Assembly (NCBI GenBank): GCA_002325765.1
Contig: DCST01000045.1
Span: 1-17,492 of the forward strand
Direction: 5' to 3'
Source: a bacterium UBA1459
GTDB lineage: Bacteria; Pseudomonadota; Alphaproteobacteria; CAJXXZ01; UBA1459
Length of the DNA stretch: 17,492 bases
Below are positions 1 through 7,747 of this stretch, one piece after another; positions within the stretch are counted from its first letter, which is position 1; each line of letters begins with the position of its first letter. Both the position numbers and the translations under genes were made by a program. The notes under the pieces were generated by a model, which ran no database searches, was not told the DNA's origin, and saw nothing but the letters and a program-made list of their open reading frames with translations.

Positions 1-174
1 AAATAATATTACTAAAAATAATATTATCATATAATGCTGTATATAACTGTAGAATTGTTTGAATATTATACTTGCATTAATGATCATAATAAAATTTTAT
101 ATATTTATATATTGAAATTACTTTAATTTATAATATATATTAAATATTTCTTATAAATTAAATTAATCTTTTTA

Positions 175-180
175 TATAAT
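175..180 (+). promoter_or_regulatory. -10 element of uppP-like gene
   Basis: An exact TATAAT ends 5 nt before the ATG at 186. With the usual spacing from -10 box to transcription start, the RNA would begin at or next to the A of the start codon, so the message would be leaderless. There is no Shine-Dalgarno sequence and no clear -35. The same arrangement recurs at most genes here, which raises confidence in an element that alone could be chance in such AT-rich DNA. Confidence 0.5.
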
Positions 181-185
181 TTAAT

Positions 186-929
186 ATGTTTGTTTTTTTC
201 ATGGTTATTTTCATGAGTCTATTTATGTTATTTATTCAAGGAGTATGTGAATTTTTACCTATTTCATCTAGTACATTTTTAAAAATGTTCAATTCTTCTA
301 TGAACAATTTAGGAGTTATGCATTTATCTAGTGGTATTGGAGGAGTAATATATTACTGGCCTCAAATGAAAGTACTACATAAAGATAGATTTTTCTTATT
401 ATTTGTGCCTTTTTTTGTTTTATATGGACTGTTTTTCATTTTATTTGATTTAACAAATTATCGTATTAATACCTATATAATTAATATTATTTTTGGTGTA
501 TTATTACTAATTAGAATGTTTTATAATCCTGTGCAAAATAAACAATTAAATATATATTATGCACCAATATTAGCAATTATACCTGTTATTACAATGTTAT
601 TAAGTACAAGTAGACTAGATGGATTATTACAATTCTTTCTTACGTTTTTCTCATTAGATAAAGCTTTTGATTATGCTTGTATAACAACTACTATAGTTAA
701 TTTATCTGGATTTTATTATTTATTCAAAATAAAATTTAATTCGTCTATTGAGATATTATCAACATTAATATTATTTATATTAAATGCTGTAATTGGATAT
801 TTTGCTTTAAATATATTACGCAAGAGATTAAGATTATATATTATTATTAGTTTAATTTTTCGTATATCTATTCTATTATTAGTAGTATTATTAAGTTATT
901 TAGAGTATTTATTAAAACCAGTTTATTGA
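186..929 (+). CDS. uppP: Undecaprenyl-diphosphatase-like membrane protein (UppP/BacA family, divergent)
   Basis: UppP removes one phosphate from undecaprenyl diphosphate, recycling the lipid carrier for peptidoglycan and surface polysaccharides at the inner membrane. The 247-aa product is almost entirely hydrophobic. It carries the family's first signature near residues 18-29 (QGVCEFLPISSS), with Q18 and E22 of the (E/Q)xxxE motif. A counterpart of the second signature, PGxSRSG, lies near 139-145 but reads LSTSRLD: the Ser-Arg core is kept while the Pro, the first Gly and the last Ser-Gly are lost. The His that follows the first motif in E. coli aligns with Phe31. Family members are usually 260-275 aa, so this one is slightly short. 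ATG codons at 201, 213 and 228 are alternative starts; 186 was chosen because of the TATAAT just upstream. Its end overlaps the convergent gene by 7 bp. Family assignment is fairly secure; retention of full catalytic activity is uncertain. Confidence 0.72.
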   Translation: MFVFFMVIFMSLFMLFIQGVCEFLPISSSTFLKMFNSSMNNLGVMHLSSGIGGVIYYWPQMKVLHKDRFFLLFVPFFVLYGLFFILFDLTNYRINTYIINIIFGVLLLIRMFYNPVQNKQLNIYYAPILAIIPVITMLLSTSRLDGLLQFFLTFFSLDKAFDYACITTTIVNLSGFYYLFKIKFNSSIEILSTLILFILNAVIGYFALNILRKRLRLYIIISLIFRISILLLVVLLSYLEYLLKPVY

Positions 930-1261
930 TTTTCTCCGCTATAATTTGAGAAAAAATTATCATCACAAGATAATAAATATATATTTTTATAATATATTGA
1001 ATATGCATTTGGATTTTTATTAATAAATATAATTTTTATATCTTTATATAATATTTCTGTTATATTTTCATGTCTGTTCTCAAATACCTGAGTAATATTT
1101 CTTTTATTTTTATATAAATACTCATATCCTTCTTGATAACTAGTATTTTGATATTTTTTATTTGAAATAGCAAAATATATTTTTAAAAAACTTGTTAAAA
1201 AAATACCAGCAATAAATAAAGCTATAATAAGTTCTATTAATATAAATCCTTTTTTCTTCAT
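923..1261 (-). CDS. Pseudopilin-like protein with type III (prepilin) signal
   Basis: The 112-aa product begins with a short Lys-rich leader and then GFILIELIIALFIAGIFL. This is the classic prepilin peptidase site: cleavage after Gly5, methylated Phe as the new first residue, Glu at mature position 5, and a roughly 20-residue hydrophobic helix. Such proteins are subunits of type IV pili, type II secretion pseudopili or competence pseudopili, assembled from the inner membrane. The remaining 85 residues are polar, rich in Asn, Lys and Tyr, and match no subunit type I can name; the size suits a minor pseudopilin. No other pilus or secretion gene is in the window, so partners and the prepilin peptidase must lie elsewhere. 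Upstream is a TATTAT 6 nt before the ATG and no Shine-Dalgarno. Its stop overlaps the end of the convergent uppP-like gene. The N-terminal motif is clear; the specific role is not. Confidence 0.7.
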   Translation of the reverse strand: MKKKGFILIELIIALFIAGIFLTSFLKIYFAISNKKYQNTSYQEGYEYLYKNKRNITQVFENRHENITEILYKDIKIIFINKNPNAYSIYYKNIYLLSCDDNFFSNYSGENQ

Positions 1262-1366
1262 ATAATAATAATAATTTGTTATACTTTTTTTATATTATTC
1301 TATTTATTATTAAAGAATTATATTAGATCTTTTTTAGTGATATAGTATGATTAATTATTTAGGAAA

Positions 1367-2401
1367 TTAGTATAAAACTTTTGCTGCTGGAAAGGCTTGA
1401 CTAATTGATGCACTTAGCTGATTTGTAATTTGAACTGTACTCATCATAATAATACTAATTTCTACAGTATGAGATGTATTATTATTTAGAGATGTATATT
1501 GATTTGCTAAAATATCCCAATAATGAAGTAGTAATGCATTAGATAAATAGTACTTATCAAATAAAAAACTATACTCATTTTCAATATTTGTAAATTTATA
1601 TATAGATAATTGAGAAATAATTTCAATCATTTCTTGAAAAAAACTTTTTTCAGTATAGTTAAGATCAAAATATTTTTTCCAATGAGATATAGCTGAATTT
1701 GTATCTCCTTGTAAAATATATTCTAAAACTATTATTGCATTTTCTTTTGATAATTGTTTAAAATTAGATTCAATTAAATTTAAAGTAATTTCTTCATTAA
1801 TATAATATAATATATTTAACATAGAAATAGCAGATCTTAGAGATCCTCTTGCATATTTACAAATAGCTTTTATTGCATCAGGTTGTATACTAATTTTTAA
1901 ATCTAAAATAATATTATTAATATATTTATAAATATCTTCATTATTTATTTTATTAAGAGGTAATATTACACATCTTGATAAGATTGTATCTGGTATTTTA
2001 TTTAAATTAGTAGTAGCAAAGAAAAATTTAATATGAGATGGAGGTGACTGTAATGTAAGCAATAAACAATCAAATGCTTGTCTAGATAACATATGTACTT
2101 CATCTATAATATAAATTTTATATTTAGAGTGCATAGGTGCATATAATGCATCTTCTAATAAAGATCTTATATTATCTATACCAGAATAAGTTACTCCATC
2201 TATTTCAATAATGTCTTTTGAGATTTCTTCAGCAAATAATCTAGCTAATAATGTTTTTCCTACTCCATGAATACCGCTAAAAATAATAGCATTAGGTATT
2301 ATTTCTTTATCTAACATATTTTTTAAAATATTAATTATAAATGTTTGGCCAATTATATTCTCTAGGTTTTTAGGACTATATAGGTTATATAAACTACTCA
2401 T
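1367..2401 (-). CDS. dnaX: DNA polymerase III subunit gamma/tau, short form (clamp loader ATPase)
   Basis: DnaX is the motor subunit of the clamp loader, which opens the sliding clamp and places it on primed DNA. The 344-aa product has the AAA+ hallmarks in order: N-terminal YSPKNLENIIGQ (the 'RPKTFDDLVGQ' region), Walker A GIHGVGKT at 43-50, Walker B region DEVHML near 100-105, sensor 1 in ATTN near 129-132, and the SRC arginine-finger motif at 142-144. The helical lid and collar regions follow. Two usual parts are missing. The four-Cys zinc module normally inserted after the Walker A helix is absent: AEEISK runs straight into DIIEID. There is also no C-terminal tau extension, which normally binds helicase and polymerase, so the protein is gamma-like. 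A TAAAAT box lies 8 nt before the ATG and there is no Shine-Dalgarno. The identity is secure. Confidence 0.93.
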   Translation of the reverse strand: MSSLYNLYSPKNLENIIGQTFIINILKNMLDKEIIPNAIIFSGIHGVGKTLLARLFAEEISKDIIEIDGVTYSGIDNIRSLLEDALYAPMHSKYKIYIIDEVHMLSRQAFDCLLLTLQSPPSHIKFFFATTNLNKIPDTILSRCVILPLNKINNEDIYKYINNIILDLKISIQPDAIKAICKYARGSLRSAISMLNILYYINEEITLNLIESNFKQLSKENAIIVLEYILQGDTNSAISHWKKYFDLNYTEKSFFQEMIEIISQLSIYKFTNIENEYSFLFDKYYLSNALLLHYWDILANQYTSLNNNTSHTVEISIIMMSTVQITNQLSASISQAFPAAKVLY

Positions 2402-2548
2402 ATAATAAAATTTTATATTTTTTTTATTATTATGTCATCTAATAGATCTATTTTTTGTACTATTTGATTTTCTATATATGTATAATTATATACTGATTAT
2501 ATTTTTTTAAATAATTCTAATTTGAGATTATTTCTTATTATATTAATT

Positions 2549-3607
2549 TTATTTATTAGTTTCGAAAGCTTCTTCTATAATATTACAAAGCATATGAACT
2601 ATATAATCAGCACGAAAAGATTCAGTAAATAAAAGAGGTAAAGTTATATAAGCATATCCATTATTATCATACATAATTTTGCAAGATGTAATTTGTGCTT
2701 TTTGTCTAAATTCTTCTGGTAGGGCTATAATATTGATTATAAATGGCTTTATCTCTTGTTCTAATATTTCTTTACTTATAGGATTGTTATTATATTCCAT
2801 AATAATTGTATTAATACTTTCGTAATTAGTATTATATGCTTTTACATATTTATTCCATGTAGTTAAAATTTCATATCTTTTTTTTAAAAAATAGAAACGA
2901 GTCCAAAGTGCAATTGATCCATCATCATCTTTAATAAGATAGTACATTCTCTTAAATGTATTAATAGATAAACTATTATTCATAATCATCCATATAAATC
3001 CATAAATAAGTATATATTTAGATAATATTGTACTCATATTGAAAAAGCTAATATCATTGTTATTAATATAATCTAAATCTCTATAAATATCTTGTACAAT
3101 ATCTTTAAAAGGATGATCATTAAATAATTTTTTCATCATATGTATAAGTTGTTCATATGAATATATAGGTATTTTACTAATATCTATATCATTAACAGTA
3201 TTTTTATTTTGCATCTTTAAAATAGATTCTCCATCTAAAAGAAAGAGTGTTTTTTGTAATAATTCAGTATTAGTATCTTTATTATGAGGCTGAAAGTCTA
3301 ACTTATCCATAAAATCTGAGAAAAATTGATATATATTAGATGTACTACCTTCTTTATAGCATAGAAAACCAAGTATAATATATGAAAAAATAGTTAACAT
3401 AATTATCTTAAAATCTTCATTTGAGATATTATCTCTAATGGTATCCATATCTATTGGCCAACTAAATCCAATACCTATAACATCAGATAATTGCTTAACT
3501 ATACTTGGATGTAGTTGTTGTAATGTAAACTTTTCAAGATTTTGTGTTCTTATATAGTATAATTGTTTAAAAACTTTTAATTCGTTAACAGCATTAAATT
3601 GAAACAT
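2549..3607 (-). CDS. Unfamiliar 352-aa protein, paralog of the upstream 281-aa gene
   Basis: I do not recognise this protein. It is predicted to be largely helical, with hydrophobic helices near 66-100 and 192-226. It aligns by eye, nearly without gaps, with the 281-aa product just upstream. The N-terminal 65 residues match in layout (FNAVNELKVFK against YAINIQDFKKYK). The helix starting EDFKIIM matches KELMAVL. Near 150, YEQLIHMMKKL matches PEDIINLYKQL. An acidic-to-basic motif falls at the same residue number in both: DDDGSIALWTR at 227-237 against FDDSAVLFGR at 228-237, each followed by an aromatic-rich stretch and two basic residues. A C-terminal tail of about 70 aa is extra. There is no signal peptide and no evident catalytic motif. 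The coding frame is intact over more than 1 kb of AT-rich DNA, which supports a real gene. The upstream spacer contains a decayed copy of the neighbour's 3' end. Confidence 0.75.
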   Translation of the reverse strand: MFQFNAVNELKVFKQLYYIRTQNLEKFTLQQLHPSIVKQLSDVIGIGFSWPIDMDTIRDNISNEDFKIIMLTIFSYIILGFLCYKEGSTSNIYQFFSDFMDKLDFQPHNKDTNTELLQKTLFLLDGESILKMQNKNTVNDIDISKIPIYSYEQLIHMMKKLFNDHPFKDIVQDIYRDLDYINNNDISFFNMSTILSKYILIYGFIWMIMNNSLSINTFKRMYYLIKDDDGSIALWTRFYFLKKRYEILTTWNKYVKAYNTNYESINTIIMEYNNNPISKEILEQEIKPFIINIIALPEEFRQKAQITSCKIMYDNNGYAYITLPLLFTESFRADYIVHMLCNIIEEAFETNK

Positions 3608-3610
3608 GAA

Positions 3611-3690
3611 ATATATTACCTTATTTTTTATAATGCATATAGAAGATTGAATATATATTACTTTATTTTTAATAATTCATCTAGAAGATT
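3611..3690. repeat. 38-bp direct repeat, 42-bp period, copying the 3' end of the 281-aa gene
   Basis: Bases 3611-3648 and 3653-3690 match at 34 of 38 positions without gaps, with a 42-bp period. The right copy encodes the last residues and stop of the 281-aa gene (ISNLLDELLKIK). Read in the same frame, the left copy gives a decayed version, IFNLLYAL then stop, then KIR then stop. It lies between that gene's stop and the next gene's start. It looks like an old 14-codon tandem duplication of a gene end. Confidence 0.7.
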
Positions 3691-4503
3691 TGATATGATA
3701 TTATACTGATATTTAGCTTTTTCTTCTAATGAAGAGAGTTTAATATATTCAGATGAATTACAAAAGGAATTTCTGCGATATACAAACATAAGTCTTCCAA
3801 ATAGAACAGCAGAATCATCAAAATTATTAATAGTATTTTTCAAAAATGTATATATTTTTTCATATATTTGATCTATTAATAGAGATTTTGTTGTATATAA
3901 TATATAATAAAATCCACTAACAAATAAGTTACATGCAATAATATATCTAATGTCATCTACAGATAATGTTTTCTTCTCAAATATTTTCAAAAAAGATGAT
4001 AAAAAGTCTTTTTCAGATGAATATTTGCTTTTTGATATTCTTTGTTTAATTAATTGCTTATATAAATTAATAATATCTTCTGGTGTATTGAGATTAATAG
4101 TATTAACATTCATTGTTTTTAGAAACATAATAATACATGTTATAAGTTCATCATTTGATGATTCTTGAGTAATAGGTTTACTACTTTTACCTGTATAAAC
4201 AAAATATTTATTACATAAATTAAGACACTTACTATCTTTATTATTCATGAAATCAGATGCGGCTTCAGATAACATATATAATGCTAATGAATATAATAAT
4301 ACAGCCATTAATTCTTTTGTATTATTTATATTATATGTTCTACTTTCTGAGCTAGTAATGTTTGCTCCTGGAGTTAATAATTCTGTTAAAGGAGTATCTT
4401 GTGTTAAAGGTTTAATTATTATTTGTGAGCTATTAGTTTTTTTTGATGCTATTTCCTTATACTTTTTAAAATCTTGTATATTTATCGCGTAAATTGTGAT
4501 CAT
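3658..4503 (-). CDS. Unfamiliar 281-aa protein, member of the local paralog family
   Basis: No known family is recognised. The product has an N-terminal region of about 65 aa starting MITIYAINIQDF, a helix near 62-85 (LMAVLLYSLALYML), a second hydrophobic helix at 185-203 (IRYIIACNLFVSGFYYIL) and the motif FDDSAVLFGR then VYRR at 228-244. All these elements occur in the same order and spacing in the 352-aa product downstream. The SGF helix also resembles ALLFACMLSGY near residue 369 of the 1133-aa protein. The opening IYA.N.Q pattern resembles the start of the 112-aa gene (LYAYNNTQE). The helices could be buried in a soluble helical protein; there is no signal peptide. The gene has its own TATAAT 6 nt before the ATG and no Shine-Dalgarno. 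The spacer to the next gene is short and holds a duplicated copy of this gene's 3' end. Confidence 0.75.
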   Translation of the reverse strand: MITIYAINIQDFKKYKEIASKKTNSSQIIIKPLTQDTPLTELLTPGANITSSESRTYNINNTKELMAVLLYSLALYMLSEAASDFMNNKDSKCLNLCNKYFVYTGKSSKPITQESSNDELITCIIMFLKTMNVNTINLNTPEDIINLYKQLIKQRISKSKYSSEKDFLSSFLKIFEKKTLSVDDIRYIIACNLFVSGFYYILYTTKSLLIDQIYEKIYTFLKNTINNFDDSAVLFGRLMFVYRRNSFCNSSEYIKLSSLEEKAKYQYNIISNLLDELLKIK

Positions 4504-4509
4504 ATTAAT

Positions 4510-4515
4510 ATTATA
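4510..4515 (-). promoter_or_regulatory. -10 element of the 281-aa gene
   Basis: An exact TATAAT on the minus strand ends 6 nt before the ATG, and no ribosome binding site lies between. This is the leaderless arrangement also seen at uppP, prfB and the 309-aa gene. Confidence 0.5.
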
Positions 4516-4560
4516 TCAAAAAATAAGTACGTAAAATTAAAATATTAATTGTAATCTTTT

Positions 4561-4899
4561 TTAAGTAAATATTGTTTTTGCTTGTTGTGATGTAATTGGT
4601 TTTTTTGCAGCTTTAAGACTACAATCTTTTAATTTTTCTGATCTAAGCTTAATAGTTTCTTTACCGCCTTCTTTATTTATAAATAAACTTTCTTGTAATT
4701 TTTGTTTATTTTCTTCAGATTCTGTTATAAAAAATTTATCTGAATTTTTAACTATTAAATAAACTATCTGACTTTTATCAAAGAAGATACTAGATTCATT
4801 TGCTTTATATATTACTTTAGTTAATTCGCTTTCTTGTAATTTAAAATTAATATAAGATTCTTGTGTATTATTATAAGCATATAAAGCCATCATAAACAT
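4561..4899 (-). CDS. Unfamiliar 112-aa protein, short relative of the local family
   Basis: The product has no recognised domain. Residues 35-50 (ESSIFFDKSQIVYLIV) align closely with the 1133-aa protein at 619-634 (ESAVYFNTKGLAFIV). The match continues: FITESEENKQKLQESLF against FISEDKNTLSDMLDEAMF. A second region of the same large protein, near 171-188 (PDTIYLESDGVIIISKNSD), matches the same stretch and shares KNSD. The N-terminus (LYAYNNTQESYINFK) resembles the starts of the 281-aa gene and the pseudogene. It therefore looks like a stand-alone copy of the family's N-terminal beta-rich domain, or a truncated survivor of a longer gene. It ends in a Lys- and Ser-rich tail. Its own TATAAT at 4906-4911 and intact frame argue for expression. 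In 339 bp of such AT-rich DNA an intact frame alone would be weak evidence; the similarity is the stronger argument. Confidence 0.6.
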   Translation of the reverse strand: MFMMALYAYNNTQESYINFKLQESELTKVIYKANESSIFFDKSQIVYLIVKNSDKFFITESEENKQKLQESLFINKEGGKETIKLRSEKLKDCSLKAAKKPITSQQAKTIFT

Positions 4900-4905
4900 A
4901 ATATA

Positions 4906-4911
4906 ATTATA
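4906..4911 (-). promoter_or_regulatory. -10 element of the 112-aa gene
   Basis: An exact TATAAT on the minus strand ends 6 nt before the ATG at 4899. There is no Shine-Dalgarno between them, consistent with a leaderless transcript. Confidence 0.5.
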
Positions 4912-4980
4912 TAACTTTTTTAAGTATTGTTAATAATTTGTTTGATATTAGCGTTACAATGTTGTATTTAAAAGATTATA

Positions 4981-6095
4981 TTATTCAACTTTTATAAAAC
5001 TATTATCTAATGATGCTGGATTGTTATTTAACATTTTTTGTATTTTTTCTGCTGTCATTAGTTTTTTATTATTTAACATCTTTTTATTTTCTGGATTTAC
5101 TAGGAATGTTTCTATTTCATCTAATCTTTCTGGTGAGTATATTCAATATCTTTGGTATTTGATCACGTGGTTGTCTCATATCTGGATTTAGTATAGATGA
5201 TGGATTTTTATTTCGTGCAAATACTGTTAAACCTCTCTCTCTCAGAAGCTTCAACTTTTATAACTGAGGATAGACATCTGTGCAATAATTGATAAAGTGC
5301 TAGATAGAATGCTATTTTTACTTTTATCATTTCCTTTAGATGTTTTTGATCTCCATAATTTTGTGTATAAAATTCTTAGAGATTTAATTGTTTGTACCTG
5401 ATCTCCTATGTTTAATATATCGAAATTACTAATAAGATTCTTAATTTTGAAAGTTACTTCTGTTTGAGATTCATTCAAGTATGGCAATCTACTATCAATA
5501 GATGCCATATCAACAATATTTGGATTGGAATATCATATACTCATACTAGTTCTTGCAGCAGTTGTCTCACTACTGTCTTTAAATGAGTGTTGTATTTTTT
5601 TTGTTCTTAGTTGCACACAATCTAATCCTCAATCTAGTATTCTATCAAATATGTGTCGTACCTTTGAATTTTTTGGATCAGATATAGTTCCTTCTTCCAA
5701 TGTTGCATAAATAAATACACAAAACATAATGAGTATATTCTTTAGATCTTTTGAACTCATATTTGTGATTGATCATCTGAATATCTAAACATTAGATTCG
5801 AGCCTTTCTTTTACGTATTTATATATGTTTTTTGATATCCTTCTTCACATACCCAAAACAACTCACCGTTAATATTTACTATATTAGGATTATCGTTTGG
5901 TATAGATTCTTTTAATACATCTGCAAAGGATTACATACTTGCTATTTTCTAGTATAAAACTAAGTACAAATTGATTTGATGTCTTTTTTTCTCCATACAA
6001 CAAGATATAGTTAAGTTTTGATTTCTAAATAAGTTTGTTGTAATTGCGTTAATTATAACTATATTATGTATCAGAAAAGCATGAATTAAATGCAT
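4981..6095 (-). pseudogene. Decayed member of the local paralog family (about 370 codons)
   Basis: Stitching the three minus-strand frames gives one long coding sequence. It starts at the ATG at 6093-6095 (MHLIHAFLIHNIVIINAI, a possible signal or anchor) and ends at the TAA at 4981-4983. It is broken by two in-frame TGA codons (5629-5631 and 5533-5535) and about seven frameshifts, near 6010, 5935, 5820, 5795, 5255, 5235 and 5142. The one near 5235 sits in a CT dinucleotide run. Recovered segments include NYILLYGEKKTSNQF, NINGELFWVCEEGYQKTYI, SKDLKNILIMFCVFIYATLEEG and an intact 85-codon stretch at 5251-5508. Several match the 1133-aa protein in order: SIPNDNPNI with SIPSNLIKI, SKDLKNILIMF with SKDFFKRFAMI, and SLRILYTKLWRSK..KNS..S..L.II with SLVYDSMIRDSK..KNS..R.L.FTII. 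No frame is long enough to give a whole product. The antisense frame at 5525-5710 is a by-product. Confidence 0.75.
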
Positions 6096-6443
6096 TTATT
6101 ATCTAATTATTAACAATATACCAACATTAATCATAATATTACATAAAATACACTTTTTTAAGAAATATCTATAAAAAAATAATTTTCATTCCGCAATTAC
6201 TTATTATTATCATATATATATATATTATCTTAATATATCTAGTATTTATTTATTTGAAGGTATTTTGATACTTAAATTTCATATATTCTTTGCTATTTTT
6301 GGATATTTATAATTATATCACATAAGATTTGTATCATAAAATGATACCAATATTTCTAATAGTTGATAAAATTACAATAAATTCTTTATATCATTTTCAG
6401 CTTATAAGCAAATAATAATAAATTTATAAAATATATGTATTTT
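6096..6443. other. Gene-free AT-rich spacer between pseudogene and secY
   Basis: In this stretch of about 350 bp I see no convincing reading frame, tRNA or known RNA motif. It holds a small perfect inverted repeat, GTATCAT-AAA-ATGATAC, at 6331-6347, about 100 bp beyond the secY stop. No T-run follows, so a terminator role is weak. AT dinucleotide tracts occur near 6212-6230. It may be further eroded remains of the neighbouring decayed gene. Confidence 0.5.
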
Positions 6444-7712
6444 TTATGATATAAATTTATTTGTAGTTTCTTGATAATTGTAATCCAACATGCCTTTATA
6501 AATTAATTGAGCTATGTTTACTAAAATAAGAATAGATGTACCACTTAAGTGCAAAATATCCATACCAATAGATGAGTTAAATATATAACAATAATATTCA
6601 GATATAACACAGATAAATACTAAATATAAACCAGATATAATATTAAGTTTATTAATTTTACTTTCTAAATATTGTTCTGTATCTTTACCTGGTCTAATAT
6701 CTGCTACAACACATCCAGATTCTTGTAAATTAGAAGCAATTTCACTTGGATCAAATACTGTTTTAGTTTGAGTAATTGTTAATGCAAATAATAATATTGC
6801 AGAAAATCCAAAATAAAATATACCTCCAGGTGAAAAATAAGTAATAATTTTCTCTAGTGTCTCAACATATAAAAACTTTTTAACATAAGAGAGTATAATA
6901 ACAGGTAAGTGAACTATAGTAGAAGCTAAAACAGAAGGAATAACTCCAGCATTATTTATTTTAAATGGTAAAGTTTGTTGTAGATTTTTACCTGGTAAAC
7001 CTGGATAATATACAGGTATTTCAATTTTACAACCTTCAACAAAAACAACTGTAAGAAAAATAAATAAAAAGAATAAAGATATGCTAAATAAATGAGTAAA
7101 ATTAATAACACCACTTTGATATAGTTTATAAAAATCTACTGCTCCATTCGAAGAACTACCAATAATGTTTGCAAAAATAATAATTTGAGTACCTTGACCA
7201 ACTCCATATTTTGAAATTTGATGAGAGATCCATACAACTAAAATGCAGCCAGCAACAAGTAAAGGTATTGCTTGTAATAAAAACATACCTTTAGAAATAA
7301 AAACAGCGCTTATTCCTTGAGATTGAGTAGCAAAAAGATGCTCACATAAATAAATTGCCTGAAAAACAGCAAATAATACAGTGAAATACTGTGAATATTG
7401 ATTCATTTTAGATGCACCAAGTTCCTGATCTTTTTTCAAATTTTTAAAATAATCTAGTCCTATTCTGGATGATAGAAATTGAGTAACAATTGATGCAGTA
7501 ATATAAGGCATAATATTTACAGCTAAAATACTACATTTTTCTATACCACCTCCAGAAAATACATTTAATACTTTTAGAAATCCAGATTTATATGAAGAAA
7601 TCACACTTAAGTTCACCCCAGGTAAAGGTATTATCATCATTGCTCTATATAATCCGATTATACATAATGTAATGAGTATTTTTTTCCACATGTCTTTATA
7701 TTTGATAATCAT
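6444..7712 (-). CDS. secY: Protein translocase subunit SecY
   Basis: SecY forms the protein-conducting channel of the inner membrane, working with SecE (encoded at 14586) and the motor SecA. The 422-aa product shows the expected N-terminal region (MWKKILITLCIIGLYR, then IPLPGV) and the plug and TM2 region (FSGGGIEKCSILAVNIMPYI.AS). It has about ten hydrophobic helices, the GVGQGTQIIIFANI segment, the cytoplasmic loop with PGLPGKNLQQTLPFKINNAGVIPSV, and the late loop SGCVVADIRPGKDTEQYL. Bacterial SecY is usually 430-440 aa, so it is full length. The frame stays open to an ATG at 7775, but 7712 is preferred: it gives the normal KDMWKK start and avoids running into radA, and a TACAAT lies 6 nt upstream. 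It is not next to rplO or adk as in the usual ribosomal protein operon. Identity is secure. Confidence 0.96.
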   Translation of the reverse strand: MIIKYKDMWKKILITLCIIGLYRAMMIIPLPGVNLSVISSYKSGFLKVLNVFSGGGIEKCSILAVNIMPYITASIVTQFLSSRIGLDYFKNLKKDQELGASKMNQYSQYFTVLFAVFQAIYLCEHLFATQSQGISAVFISKGMFLLQAIPLLVAGCILVVWISHQISKYGVGQGTQIIIFANIIGSSSNGAVDFYKLYQSGVINFTHLFSISLFFLFIFLTVVFVEGCKIEIPVYYPGLPGKNLQQTLPFKINNAGVIPSVLASTIVHLPVIILSYVKKFLYVETLEKIITYFSPGGIFYFGFSAILLFALTITQTKTVFDPSEIASNLQESGCVVADIRPGKDTEQYLESKINKLNIISGLYLVFICVISEYYCYIFNSSIGMDILHLSGTSILILVNIAQLIYKGMLDYNYQETTNKFIS

Positions 7713-7718
7713 ATGTAT

Positions 7719-7724
7719 ATTGTA
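7719..7724 (-). promoter_or_regulatory. -10 element of secY
   Basis: TACAAT on the minus strand (one mismatch to consensus) ends 6 nt before the chosen secY start. The matching -35 would fall around 7742-7747, at the start of radA, so the promoter interleaves with the divergent one. Confidence 0.4.
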
Positions 7725-7733
7725 TGATAAAAA

Positions 7734-7739
7734 TATTAT
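7734..7739 (+). promoter_or_regulatory. -10 element of radA
   Basis: TATTAT (one mismatch to consensus) ends 8 nt before the radA ATG at 7748. Its -35 would fall around 7711-7716, inside the secY start, so RNA polymerase could hardly occupy both promoters at once. Confidence 0.38.
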
Positions 7740-7747
7740 TATATAAG

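Noticed and set aside
1..30. Possible start of a minus-strand gene at 30 running off the left edge (MIILFLVILF)
   Set aside because: Only ten codons are visible, and hydrophobic codons are the default in AT-rich DNA; this is too little to call a gene.
3950..4492. Two plus-strand open frames opposite the 281-aa gene
   Set aside because: Both are antisense to an intact gene with paralog support; they look like by-products of its codon composition.
5533..5631. Two in-frame TGA codons at Trp-like positions, suggesting TGA is read as Trp
   Set aside because: RF2 is present, intact genes use TGG for Trp, uppP ends in TGA, and the same locus has many frameshifts. Simple gene decay explains it.
5525..5710. 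Open frame on the plus strand (61 codons)
   Set aside because: It lies antisense to the reconstructed pseudogene, which explains the sequence better; the product resembles nothing.
5780..5810. GGCTCGAATC on the minus strand as a tRNA T-arm
   Set aside because: There is no TTC start to the loop and no acceptor or anticodon arms; it falls within the pseudogene coding sequence.
6331..6347. Perfect 7-bp inverted repeat downstream of secY as a terminator
   Set aside because: All but two pairs are A-T, no T-run follows, and it lies 100 bp from the stop; short inverted repeats are common by chance in such AT-rich DNA.
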